A stretch of DNA of 64,000 nt from an uncultured Collinsella sp. (GTDB lineage Bacteria > Actinomycetota > Coriobacteriia > Coriobacteriales > Coriobacteriaceae): assembly GCA_958421275.1 (NCBI GenBank), contig CATZLI010000004.1, positions 124,001 to 188,000 of the forward strand. The letters are read 5' to 3'. The notes under the pieces were generated by a model. It was not told the DNA's origin. It did not search any database and was given only the letters and a program-made list of their open reading frames with translations. The position numbers and the translations under genes were made by a program. Shown here piece after piece: positions 36,627 to 44,625 of the stretch. Numbering within the stretch: the stretch's first letter is position 1; each line of letters opens with the position of its first letter.

Positions 36627-37352
36627 TTAGCCGAGGCAAGTCCAGTTGACGGAGGTCGAGCCGTGCTGTTCGAGTAGCCGATTGGCTGCCGAGAAGGGGC
36701 GCGACCCCATGAAAGCGGGGAGTTCTGCCGTGGCGCGATTGGCCGAAAGCGGCGAGGGGTGCGTGGAGGCAAGGCAGAACTTGTCGGTTGCCTTGCCCGC
36801 GCCGGTCGCGACGAGCTTGCCTTCGACCATCTGCTGGGCAAAGCGACCCCATGCCAAAAAGACTACCGGCTGGGGCAGCTGGCAGCAGCGTTCGATAATG
36901 TAGTCGGTGAGCGTGCTCCAGCCCAGTTTGGCGTGCGAGTTCGCGGCATGCTCGCGCACAGTGAGCGTGGTGTTGAGGAGCAGGACGCCCTGCTGTGCCC
37001 ATGGGGTTAGGTCTCCCGTGGCGGGAATGGGGCAACCCAGATCGGCTTTGAGTTCCTTATAGATGTTGCGCAGGCTCGGCGGCAACTTGGTTTGCGTCGC
37101 GGGGACCGAGAACGACAGTCCCATTGCCTGGTTGGGTCCGTGATAAGGGTCCTGACCCAAGATGACAACTTTGACCTGGTCGGCCGGCGTGTAGGCGAGG
37201 GCATTGAGGATGTCGTCTTGTGCCGGGTAGATGGTCTGCTCGGCACGCAAAAGGGCGATGCGCTCGAGCAGCTGGTTCGTAGTGTCACGTACCGGCTGCG
37301 GCGCATCGCCCAACCAAGTTGCTATGTTGCGGTCGCGAGTTGCGGTGTCCAT
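36627..37352 (-). CDS. ung: Uracil-DNA glycosylase, family 1
   Basis: 241 residues. The catalytic water-activating motif is GQDPYHGP, the base-binding segment GVLLLNTTLTVREHAANSH and the DNA-intercalating loop HPSPLSANR, all hallmarks of family 1 UDG. It removes uracil from DNA to begin base excision repair. The ATG lies at the end of the inter-operon gap, with a weak AAGGAG-like site (AAAGGAGCCCC). It is convergent with the SDR gene. Confidence 0.95.
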   Translation of the reverse strand: MDTATRDRNIATWLGDAPQPVRDTTNQLLERIALLRAEQTIYPAQDDILNALAYTPADQVKVVILGQDPYHGPNQAMGLSFSVPATQTKLPPSLRNIYKELKADLGCPIPATGDLTPWAQQGVLLLNTTLTVREHAANSHAKLGWSTLTDYIIERCCQLPQPVVFLAWGRFAQQMVEGKLVATGAGKATDKFCLASTHPSPLSANRATAELPAFMGSRPFSAANRLLEQHGSTSVNWTCLG

Positions 37353-37439
37353 GGGGCTCCTTTATGGCAGATGCTCTGTTGGCATCTATTGTAAAGGCGT
37401 CCGGGGACCTTTATGCCGCGGCTGTATGAAGAGTGGGGT

Positions 37440-38342
37440 CTACGAAACGTGCTCGGGCGCTCCTGCCATATGGGTGTGTCCGTGTGCGCGAAGGCGTGGA
37501 AGTTCGACGGTTGCCACCATGACGCCGGTGAGGATGAGAGCGGCGCCAAAGAAGGCGATGGGACTCAGGACCTCGCCGACCAGGAAGAACGAGAAGACGG
37601 CGGAGCAGACCGGCTCGAGCGAGAAGGCGAAGCCGGTGGTCTCGGCGGGCACGTGGGGCTGCACAAGTGTCTGGGTGATAAAGCCGTAGGCAGAGCAGAT
37701 GAGTGCGAGCGCGACGACAACGACGATCTCGCTGGGCGCGCTGGGAAGCGTGAAGCCGCCAAAGGTGAATGCTGCGATGCCCGAGAACAAGCCGCCAAAG
37801 CCCAGTTGCCAAACGCCCAGAGCAAGCGGATCGACTTCTTCGACAAATCGCTTGGCGATAATGATGTGTCCGGCGTAGACAAAGGCGGAGAGCAGCATGA
37901 TGAGCGCGCCCGGGTTCAGGCTGGTGAAATCGGCGCCCGAGAGCAGCAACATACCGCAGGTGACGATGGCGGTGCCGACGAGCACCTTGCGCTCGGGGGC
38001 GCGACGCAGCAGGGCTGCGTTGGCAAACGGCACGATTACGACCGTCAGGCTCTGCAAAAAGCCGGCGGTGGAGGCGGAGGTGAGGCTGGAGCCCAGGCAC
38101 ATGCACGTGAGCTCGGTTGCCATGATGGCACCGATGATGGCGGCGCGAACCATAAGGTCGCGGTTGAAGCGAAACGCGTGCTTGTGGAAGAGCAGCAGAC
38201 AGGCCGCAAAGGCGATGATGCAGCGCAGCGCAACGATGCTCGTGGCGTTCATGCTGTCCATGCCGATCTTCATGAGGGAGTACGAAAAGCCCCATGCGAC
38301 GGGAACAGAAAATGAGAGCGCGATTGCTTTTTTGCGATCCAT
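37440..38342 (-). CDS. DMT-family (EamA) transporter
   Basis: 300 residues with ten predicted helices and two EamA domains (VAWGFSYSLMKIGMDSMNAT at the first; SAFVYAGHIIIAKRFVEEVD at the second). A Cys-containing helix is AFAACLLLFH. DMT transporters export amino acids, purines or other metabolites. Its leader contains TGTTACAGAACG (38354-38365), which matches the repeat element at 33074. Divergent from the LysR gene, which is its likely regulator. Confidence 0.88.
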   Translation of the reverse strand: MDRKKAIALSFSVPVAWGFSYSLMKIGMDSMNATSIVALRCIIAFAACLLLFHKHAFRFNRDLMVRAAIIGAIMATELTCMCLGSSLTSASTAGFLQSLTVVIVPFANAALLRRAPERKVLVGTAIVTCGMLLLSGADFTSLNPGALIMLLSAFVYAGHIIIAKRFVEEVDPLALGVWQLGFGGLFSGIAAFTFGGFTLPSAPSEIVVVVALALICSAYGFITQTLVQPHVPAETTGFAFSLEPVCSAVFSFFLVGEVLSPIAFFGAALILTGVMVATVELPRLRAHGHTHMAGAPEHVS

Positions 38343-38500
38343 GGGACTCCTTTTGTTACAGAACGGTTTCGCAAAAAGGATTCTGCTCCCAGATGCGGAT
38401 GTAGTAAAGCGAATGTATCTTCAGTATGATTAAGAAATGCTAATGTTGGCGGGAAAAGCCCTGGCAAAACGTTTTACAGCTACATCGATGTGGAGGCACG

Positions 38501-39367
38501 ATGGCATCGCGGTATCAGATTGTATGTATGGTGGTCGATTGCGGCAGTCTTAAGGGCGCGGCGGACGAGCTGGGCTATACGCAAAGTGCGGTGAGCCAGG
38601 CCGTCAAGGCACTCGAGCGCGAGCTGGGCACCACGATTATCGAGCGCGGAAAGCAGGGCGTTTCGCTTACGCGCGACGGTAAGCAATATCTGCCGTACCT
38701 GCGCCAGATCGTGACCGCCGAGGCCGAGCTCGAGGGCAAGCGCCAGGAGCTGCTGGGGCTTTCGTCGACTGATATTCGTATCGCGACGTTTACCAATGTG
38801 AGTCGTACCGTGCTGCCGCGTGTGATCCGCGATTTTGGGGCCCTGCACCCGGGTGTACGCTTTACCCTCAAGCAGGGCGATTACACGCGCAACGCTCAAT
38901 GGGTACACGATGGCGTGGTTGATTTTTGTTTTACGGCGCGCGGATTTACCGCCGGGCTCCAGAAGCGCGTGGTCTATCACGACGAGTTGGTAGCATTGCT
39001 GCCGGCCGCGCATCCGCTGACGGCAAAGGAAAAGGTAACGCTCGCCGACTTGGCGTCCGAGCCGTTTGTGCTGCTGGATGAGGGCGAACAGAGCCTGGTG
39101 CTCGATGCATTCGCGGCGCATGGGCTGTCGCCACATGTGACGAGTGAGGTGACCGACGACTACACCATCATGGCGATGGTGGAGGAGGGCCTAGGCGTGA
39201 GCATGCTGTATCGCCGTACCGTCGAGGGCATGCGGGCCGATATTCGCGTACGTCCCATCGTGCACGCCCCCTCGCGCGACGTAGTGGCAGCCTGGCGCAG
39301 CTGGGACACCATGCCTATCGCCACGAGGCGCTTTATCGACTATATGAGCTCGCATATTGTCGATTAA
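38501..39367 (+). CDS. LysR-family transcriptional regulator
   Basis: 288 residues with an N-terminal winged HTH (GSLKGAADELGYTQSAVSQA) and a periplasmic-binding-like effector domain. GGAGG precedes the ATG. It is divergent from the DMT transporter gene across about 160 bp; such pairs usually reflect control of the transporter by the regulator. It is convergent with the MATE gene, which ends 27 bp downstream. Confidence 0.93.
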   Translation: MASRYQIVCMVVDCGSLKGAADELGYTQSAVSQAVKALERELGTTIIERGKQGVSLTRDGKQYLPYLRQIVTAEAELEGKRQELLGLSSTDIRIATFTNVSRTVLPRVIRDFGALHPGVRFTLKQGDYTRNAQWVHDGVVDFCFTARGFTAGLQKRVVYHDELVALLPAAHPLTAKEKVTLADLASEPFVLLDEGEQSLVLDAFAAHGLSPHVTSEVTDDYTIMAMVEEGLGVSMLYRRTVEGMRADIRVRPIVHAPSRDVVAAWRSWDTMPIATRRFIDYMSSHIVD

Positions 39368-39394
39368 TGACCGGTGTGGCGTTGAGTACGGTGT

Positions 39395-40777
39395 TTAGCG
39401 GGCTGTCGCTTTGGCTTGGGTGGTGCGATAGGTGCGTGCCGGGTGGCAAAGTAGTACCGCCACGACCATAAAGAACGCCGTGGTGCCCAGGCTGATGGGG
39501 TAGACCATCATGATGTTCGCAAAGGTGCGGAAGTGCGGGAACACGCAGAACACCCAATAGAAGCGGATGCCGCAGACGCAGATCATGGTGATGAGGGCGG
39601 GTGTGAGCGAGATGCCAAAGCCGCGCAGATAACCGGACATGTTTTCGTAGAACATGCTAAAGGCGTACGCCGGGAAGATCGAACACACGCGGATATAGCC
39701 GATCGAGACGATGTTGGGATCGCTGTTGAACAGCGACAGGATCTCGCGCCCCAGGCCGACAATGACGACAATCGTGGTGAGCGCAACGATGCCGCCTTCG
39801 ACCAGGCAGACCTTGAGCGTCTTGGTGCAGCGGTCAATCTGGCGGGCACCGTGGTTTTGTCCCACAAAGGTGGTGCACGCCTGGCTAAAGCTGTTGAGCA
39901 GGTTGTAGCACACGTATTCCAGGCTCATGGCGGCGCTCGATGCGGCCATGACCTCGGTGCCCAGACTGTTGATGGCAGACTGGATGATGATGTTGGCGAC
40001 AGCAAAGACGGCGCTTTGGATGCCGGCGGGCAGGCCGATCTTGACGATGCGCTTGAGGGCGACGGGGTCGATAGCCAGGTCGCGCGGGGTGACGCGGACG
40101 ACGGAGTCGGTCTTGAGCAGGCGGATAAAGAGCGTGGCGGCGCTGACGGTGTAGGCGATGGCGGTGGCGATGGCGACGCCCGCGACGCCCCAGTGGAGTA
40201 CGGGGACAAAGATGAGATCCAGGCCAATGTTGAGAACGGTGGACACGGCAAGCGCCTGCAGCGGCATGCGGGTGATGCCGACGGAGCGGAAGATCGCGGC
40301 CTCAAAGTTGTAGAGCAAGATCGAGGGCATGCTGAGCAAAAAGACGCGCAGGTAGAGCGAAGCAAGCGGCATGGTTTCGGCGGGAACGTTGAGCGCGGCG
40401 AGCATGGGCTCGGCAAAGATCTCGCCCAGTGCGATGACGACAAAGCCCACGAGCGCCATTAAAATCGAGGTATGGACGGCGCGTTTGACCATGTTCTGAT
40501 CGTTGCGGCCGATAGCGTTGGCGATGACCACGTTGGAGCCAAGCGACATGCCAATAAACAGGTTGAGCATAAGACTGGTAAGCGGAACATTGGAGCCGAC
40601 CGCCGCCATGGCAAGGGTTCCCTGGTCGCCCGAGAAGTTGCCGATGATGACCGTGGCGATGAGGTTCGACAGCTGCTCCAAGATACTCGTGGCGGCCACG
40701 GGGAAGGCGAACAGGGGAATATTGCGCCACAGCGAGCCGGTGGTCATGTCAATGTGCTTAGATGCGGTATCAGCCAT
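39395..40777 (-). CDS. MATE-family efflux transporter
   Basis: 460 residues with twelve predicted helices. The N-terminal motif PVAATSILEQLSNLIATVII and the repeated GQNxGAR-type segment (FVGQNHGARQIDRC) are characteristic of MATE Na+/H+-coupled drug exporters. Only 4 bp upstream of the ATG lies TCTCAATCTCTAACA (40782-40796), a one-mismatch copy of the 15-bp element of the 33-kb array, where a ribosome site would be expected; no other good site is apparent. Confidence 0.92.
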   Translation of the reverse strand: MADTASKHIDMTTGSLWRNIPLFAFPVAATSILEQLSNLIATVIIGNFSGDQGTLAMAAVGSNVPLTSLMLNLFIGMSLGSNVVIANAIGRNDQNMVKRAVHTSILMALVGFVVIALGEIFAEPMLAALNVPAETMPLASLYLRVFLLSMPSILLYNFEAAIFRSVGITRMPLQALAVSTVLNIGLDLIFVPVLHWGVAGVAIATAIAYTVSAATLFIRLLKTDSVVRVTPRDLAIDPVALKRIVKIGLPAGIQSAVFAVANIIIQSAINSLGTEVMAASSAAMSLEYVCYNLLNSFSQACTTFVGQNHGARQIDRCTKTLKVCLVEGGIVALTTIVVIVGLGREILSLFNSDPNIVSIGYIRVCSIFPAYAFSMFYENMSGYLRGFGISLTPALITMICVCGIRFYWVFCVFPHFRTFANIMMVYPISLGTTAFFMVVAVLLCHPARTYRTTQAKATAR

Positions 40778-40781
40778 ACGC

Positions 40782-40796
40782 TCTCAATCTCTAACA
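40782..40796. promoter_or_regulatory. Solitary copy of the 15-bp repeat element
   Basis: TCTCAATCTCTAACA differs at one base from the array consensus TCTCAATCTGTAACA and sits at the 5' edge of the MATE gene, in the opposite orientation to transcription. No second copy lies 40 bp away. Confidence 0.5.
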
Positions 40797-40841
40797 TGCT
40801 CTTTCGTGCTTATTTGCGCAGATGATGATACTCCTAATCGA

Positions 40842-40899
40842 CTAGTCATTGGGGACGTTCTTAAACGACTAGTCATTTAAGAACGTCCCCAATGACTAG
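40842..40899. repeat. GGGGACGTTC palindrome (family B), 58 bp
   Basis: Arms CTAGTCATTGGGGACGTTCT / AGAACGTCCCCAATGACTAG plus further pairing (TAAA/TTTA) around a CGACTAGTCA centre; each arm is about 24 bp. It matches 16245-16287 with extra flanks. It lies between divergent MATE and RlmA genes. Confidence 0.85.
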
Positions 40900-40955
40900 G
40901 TTGGGAAGGCGTGCGACAATGGTGGACGTTGTGTTGTTCGCGCTAAGGAGTTGCC

Positions 40956-41771
40956 ATGTTGTTGTGTCCCGTTTGCCATGAGCCGTTGGTGGACGACGAG
41001 CGCGGTGCTGCATGCGCGGGCGGACACCGGTTTGACCGTGCGCGCGAGGGCTATCTATATCTACTGCGCTCGTCCAAGAGCGGCGACTCCATGGGCGATC
41101 CCAAGTCGCAGGCACGCAGCCGTCGTGACTTTTTGAATCGCGGATACTATGCGCCGTTGCGCGATGCGATGGTCGAGCTGGTGCGCAAGCAGGTGTCTGG
41201 GCGTGCTGCGTCTACGAACGGCCCCATGACGCTGCTCGATATTTGCTGCGGCGAGGGCTACTACACCAGTGCCATGGGTGCGGTGCCGGGCGTGGATGCT
41301 TACGGTTTCGACTTGGGCAAAGAGATGGTGCGCCTTGCCGCCAAGCGCGGCGATGCGACCTATTTTGTGGCCAACATGAAGGATATCCCCGTGGCCGATG
41401 GCGCCTTCGATATGGTGACCGAGCTCTTTGCTCCCTTTAACGAGCGCGAGTTTGCCCGCGTGCTGGCACCCGAAGGTTCGCTCTACACCGTGGTGCCAGG
41501 CGCCCGTCATCTGTTTGGGCTCAAGGAGGTACTCTACGACACGCCATATCTCAATGACGAGAAACTGCCGAAGACTACTGAACTCGAGTTAGTCGGAACG
41601 CAGCGGGTGTCTGCGAATATTACGCTTCAGACCCAGGACGACATCGAGGCGGTGTTCCAGATGACGCCGTACTACTACCGCACGCGCCCTGCCGACAAAG
41701 AGCGCCTGGCAAACCTGGACACCCTTCAAACCGACATCGACTTCATCATCGCCGAGTACCGCCACGGCTAA
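40956..41771 (+). CDS. RlmA-type 23S rRNA (guanine-N1)-methyltransferase
   Basis: 271 residues. The N-terminal zinc finger CPVCHEPLVDDERGAACAGG with HRFDRAREGYLYLL, the DPKSQARSRRDFLNRGYYAPL segment, and the SAM motif LLDICCGEGYYTSAM identify the RlmA family, which methylates G745 or G748 of 23S rRNA. In some bacteria RlmA(II) changes sensitivity to macrolides such as tylosin. AAGGAG precedes ATG 40956. Which RlmA subclass it belongs to cannot be decided here. Confidence 0.9.
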   Translation: MLLCPVCHEPLVDDERGAACAGGHRFDRAREGYLYLLRSSKSGDSMGDPKSQARSRRDFLNRGYYAPLRDAMVELVRKQVSGRAASTNGPMTLLDICCGEGYYTSAMGAVPGVDAYGFDLGKEMVRLAAKRGDATYFVANMKDIPVADGAFDMVTELFAPFNEREFARVLAPEGSLYTVVPGARHLFGLKEVLYDTPYLNDEKLPKTTELELVGTQRVSANITLQTQDDIEAVFQMTPYYYRTRPADKERLANLDTLQTDIDFIIAEYRHG

Positions 41772-41774
41772 CAA

Positions 41775-41809
41775 CCTGCCAAAAAGGGACAGGTTTATTT
41801 TGGTAGGTT
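41775..41809. repeat. Palindrome family C (ACCTGCCAAAAAGGG)
   Basis: ACCTGCCAAAA / TTTTGGTAGGT arms around GGGACAGGTTTA; the same unit recurs at 61120-61154. Just after the RlmA stop. Confidence 0.75.
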
Positions 41810-41825
41810 TTATCTGGGCAAACGT

Positions 41826-41862
41826 AAAGGGCCGACCGCGTTGCTACGCGATCGGCCCTTTT
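41826..41862. terminator. Bidirectional intrinsic terminator
   Basis: AAAGGGCCGACCGCG / CGCGATCGGCCCTTT with a TTTTTATT run on the plus strand. It ends the RlmA transcript and sits 48 bp from the convergent membrane protein. Confidence 0.85.
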
Positions 41863-41909
41863 TATTGGCGTATATGCCAGAGTCGTTGAGCGATTGGCAC
41901 GGATGCGGT

Positions 41910-42314
41910 TTAGCTCAAACGGTCCATGCCCTCTTTCTTGACGCGGTTGGCGAGTACAAAGTAGATAATGCTGACAATCAGGCCGGTGAAATCGGGGATG
42001 CTTGAGCCGGTCCCACCCAAGAGGGGCAGGGAGAGAAGCAGACTGATGACCGAACATGCTAGGCAGACGATGGACCAAATCCAGACAACGCCAGCCTTGG
42101 CGGGATTATTTGCCGCGCGGATGCCAAAGACGGCGGTCACAATTTCGACGACGCCCAATACGATGACGACGATGCAAGAAACGATCATGGCACTCGTGAT
42201 ATCGCCTGCCGCGCTGCCTGCAAGGAGCGCTGTAGTACCCATGCCTGCGCTTAGAATGCCGACGACAAAGAAGAGGAACGATAGGATTTTGAGTAATTTA
42301 CAGGCGTTGCTCAT
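41910..42314 (-). CDS. Four-helix membrane protein of unknown function
   Basis: 134 residues with about four transmembrane helices (ILSFLFFVVGILSAGMG; ITSAMIVSCIVVIVLGVVEI; VVWIWSIVCLACSVISLLL; IPDFTGLIVSIIYFVLANRV) and short loops. The start at ATG 42314 has AAAGGACC 6 bp upstream; longer frames continue into low-complexity sequence. I do not recognise the family. It lies alone between the terminator and a small plus-strand gene. Confidence 0.75.
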   Translation of the reverse strand: MSNACKLLKILSFLFFVVGILSAGMGTTALLAGSAAGDITSAMIVSCIVVIVLGVVEIVTAVFGIRAANNPAKAGVVWIWSIVCLACSVISLLLSLPLLGGTGSSIPDFTGLIVSIIYFVLANRVKKEGMDRLS

Positions 42315-42549
42315 GGCTGGTCCTTTCGATACGGGTACGGCCGGTCTGGCGCACCCCATGTGCTGCACATATGGTGAAGCACATTGTAGTTCAACGCGGC
42401 GATGCATGCGCCTGAAAGCGCTTTGAGTCCGCGCAGCCCAACCCCAACCTTTCAAAAAGGAAAGCTGGACGTAAGCCAAATCGATGGCAGCTCATGTGCG
42501 GCGCTGCGATGATGAGGCCGTAACAAGGGGCTGGCCTCAAGGAGGAGCC

Positions 42550-42693
42550 ATGATGTACGGAGCAGGGCAAGTGCGCGAGCCGCGGTCGTTGGGAAGGCGC
42601 ATGGGTGATTCTGTGATCGCTGCCGTGTGCACGGGATTGATGGCGGTGCTTTGCATTGGGATGCTGTGGACCATGTCGCATGTGGGACAATAG
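42550..42693 (+). CDS. Small single-TM protein
   Basis: A 47-codon frame with a very strong ribosome site, AAGGAGGAGCC, directly before ATG ATG. The peptide starts with a polar segment (YGAGQVREPRSLGRRMGD), followed by one transmembrane helix (SVIAAVCTGLMAVLCIGMLW) and ends MSHVGQ. No family is recognised. It is 63 bp upstream of the RsmJ gene on the same strand. A real gene is suggested by the ribosome site, not by homology. Confidence 0.5.
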   Translation: MMYGAGQVREPRSLGRRMGDSVIAAVCTGLMAVLCIGMLWTMSHVGQ

Positions 42694-42756
42694 CGGGCGG
42701 TTGGGTGCCGACATAAACGGCGCTCACGTATTCGTTTTGCTTGTTAAGGAGTACCC

Positions 42757-43461
42757 ATGGGCGTCGCTGATCCCTTTTCTGTTGCTCGGGCCGCGGGGCT
42801 TGAGCTGACCGGGAAGTCCGAGGGACTCACGCTCACCGACGGCACGATGGAGCTGCGTGCCGATTTTGGCCGCATGCTTCCGCGGCTCAAGCAGGGCCGT
42901 CTGCAGCAAGAGCTGTTGGTAAAGGCTGCGCGCGCAAAAGGCATCGAGCGCCCATGGGCGATTGATGCCACGGCAGGTTTTGGCGAGGATTCGCTGCTGC
43001 TGGCTGCCGCGGGCTTTACCGTCGATCTGTATGAACAGGATTGTGTGATCGCGGCGCTCCTCAAGGATGCCCTGGATCGCGCGGCAGATGAACCGGCGCT
43101 TGCGACAGCCGTGGCGCGCATGCGCTTACATGCGGGCGAGGATAGCGTTGTCGGCCTTCGCCATACAGCTGAGCTGATCGGGCAGGGCGAGCTCACCGTT
43201 CCTGACGTGGTGTATCTGGACCCCATGTTTCCCGAGCGCACCAAGAGCGCGGCGGTGAAAAAGAAGTTCCAACTCTTGCACCATTTGGAGCAGCCGTGTG
43301 CCGATGAGGAGACGCTGGTCGAAGCTGCGCTTGCGGTGCACCCGCGCAAGGTCGTTATCAAGCGACCGGTGAAGGGGCCACTGCTTGCCGGCGTTAAGCC
43401 GAGCTATCAGCTTGCGGGCAAGGCCGTTCGCTACGATGTTTTGGTGCCGCCGCGCCCGTAG
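42757..43461 (+). CDS. RsmJ-like 16S rRNA methyltransferase
   Basis: 234 residues. The SAM-binding motif IDATAGFGEDSLLLAAAGF and the catalytic DPMFPERTKSAAVKKK block match RsmJ (YhiQ), which makes m2G1516 in 16S rRNA. The ending KVVIKRPVKGPLLAGVKPSY is typical. AAGGAG precedes ATG 42757. RsmJ is best known from Gammaproteobacteria, so a Coriobacterial member may have a somewhat different target. Confidence 0.85.
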   Translation: MGVADPFSVARAAGLELTGKSEGLTLTDGTMELRADFGRMLPRLKQGRLQQELLVKAARAKGIERPWAIDATAGFGEDSLLLAAAGFTVDLYEQDCVIAALLKDALDRAADEPALATAVARMRLHAGEDSVVGLRHTAELIGQGELTVPDVVYLDPMFPERTKSAAVKKKFQLLHHLEQPCADEETLVEAALAVHPRKVVIKRPVKGPLLAGVKPSYQLAGKAVRYDVLVPPRP

Positions 43462-43509
43462 CTTGCGTGCGATGGTTGGCGCTCCGTCAGTGCCGTGCCG
43501 ATGCGGGGT

Positions 43510-43806
43510 CTATTTCCAAGGGTGCGACGTCAGGTGCCAGCCGCCGCAGTATTCGCATTTGTAGCAGGCCAAACCACGTCGCCCGCGGTTTTCGCAGTCG
43601 GCCATAACTGCCTCGGCCTCGGCGCGCGTGTCGTAACGGTTTTTGCGTTCACACGACTTGTAGCGCCAGGCTTCATCGCGCACGGCGTCCAGGGCGTCGC
43701 GGCGCTCATCCTCGCGCGCAAACAGGTCGCTCATATCGCCGCCGGTAGCAGCGCCCAAAAACTCGCTTTTGGCTTTTGACCAGGCGGCTCGCTTTTTGCT
43801 TCCCAT
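43510..43806 (-). CDS. Small Cys-motif protein of unknown function
   Basis: 98 residues, basic N-terminus (MGSKKRAAWSKAKSEFLGAA), a charged helical middle, and C-terminal CYKCEYCGGWHLTSHPWK with CxxCxxC-GGWHLTS, a likely zinc-binding end resembling the short Cys/His motifs of several small phage and actinobacterial proteins. ATG 43806 follows an AAGGG-type site; a TTG 7 codons earlier is less likely. Divergent from the GNAT gene across a perfect dyad. Function unknown. Confidence 0.75.
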   Translation of the reverse strand: MGSKKRAAWSKAKSEFLGAATGGDMSDLFAREDERRDALDAVRDEAWRYKSCERKNRYDTRAEAEAVMADCENRGRRGLACYKCEYCGGWHLTSHPWK

Positions 43807-43830
43807 CTGCTTCGCGCCCTTCTCCAAACG

Positions 43831-43862
43831 TTGGTATCATTGCTCAATCAAAGTGATACCAA
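43831..43862. promoter_or_regulatory. Dyad in divergent promoter
   Basis: TTGGTATCA / TGATACCAA, 9-bp perfect arms 14 bases apart, exactly between the minus-strand Cys-motif gene and the plus-strand GNAT gene. A shared operator is likely. Confidence 0.5.
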
Positions 43863-43883
43863 TAAACGTGAGGTCGCCGCGTG

Positions 43884-44372
43884 ATGATCAGAAAAACCCT
43901 CGATACCGACATTCCCGCCGTCATGGCTATCTATGACGTGGCCCGCGCCTTTATGCGCGCGCATGGCAACGCCACGCAGTGGCCCGAGGGCACGCCTTCG
44001 GCCGAGCAACTGGCTGCCGATATTGCCGCTGGTGGCAGTTACGTGTGTGAAGTCGGCGGTCGCGTGGTGGCGACGTTTGCCTTTTTACCGGGCCCGGACG
44101 AGTGCTATGACGTAATTGAGGACGGTCAATGGCGCAGCGACACTCCGTACGCCGTGCTGCACCGTGTGGCATCCGATGGCACCGTGCACGGCATCGCGGC
44201 TGCGATGTTTGCCTTTGCCAAAGAGCGTGCCGATCACCTGCGCATCGACACGCATCAGGATAACCTGCCCATGCAGGGTGCGAGCATTAAGGCGGGGTTT
44301 GAGCGTGCCGGCGTCGTGTATGTGTCGGACGGCACGCCACGTATTGCGTTTGACTGGTTGCGCGAGGCATAA
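43884..44372 (+). CDS. GNAT-family N-acetyltransferase
   Basis: About 162 residues with the GNAT fold: MIRKTLDTDIPAVMAIYDVA at the start, and a C-terminal acetyl-CoA segment (LRIDTHQDNLPMQGASIKAGF, then ERAGVVYVSDGTPRIAFDW). The middle helix (HGIAAAMFAFAKERAD) stands where the usual Q/RxxGxG/A loop is expected, but the motif is weak. Substrate unknown. A GTG one codon earlier is possible. A strong terminator follows. Confidence 0.88.
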   Translation: MIRKTLDTDIPAVMAIYDVARAFMRAHGNATQWPEGTPSAEQLAADIAAGGSYVCEVGGRVVATFAFLPGPDECYDVIEDGQWRSDTPYAVLHRVASDGTVHGIAAAMFAFAKERADHLRIDTHQDNLPMQGASIKAGFERAGVVYVSDGTPRIAFDWLREA

Positions 44373-44400
44373 GATCGAGGGCGCGCATCAATAATTCGTG

Positions 44401-44438
44401 CGAACGAAAATGGCCCCACCCGGGGCCATTTTCGTTCG
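44401..44438. terminator. Bidirectional intrinsic terminator
   Basis: CGAACGAAAATGGCCCC / GGGGCCATTTTCGTTCG, perfect 17-bp arms with an ACCC loop, between the GNAT gene and the GTPase. Flanking A and T stretches within the stem give limited T-tail character on both strands. Confidence 0.8.
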
Positions 44439-44625
44439 CTGCGCTGATTTAAAGCCGGCTTTCGCAAGGCGCGAACCTACGAAAATCGCCGCGCGGCAAC
44501 GTGGGGCGGTGAACTCGGTCGGGGGATAGGGCCCGCTTCGCCCGCCGGCCCGTAAATTGTATCATCCAGTGTGGAGCGTGAACGCCCGTTGCCGCGTGCG
44601 ATGGGCTTGTAATAAGAGGAGAACC

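Noticed and set aside
35143..37035. 630-residue open frame antisense to the VUT, SDR and ung region
   Set aside because: It crosses three genes and a terminator on the other strand and resembles none; a shadow.
37411..38295. Second 294-residue frame over the DMT transporter gene
   Set aside because: Same strand, different frame; the other frame has clear EamA motifs.
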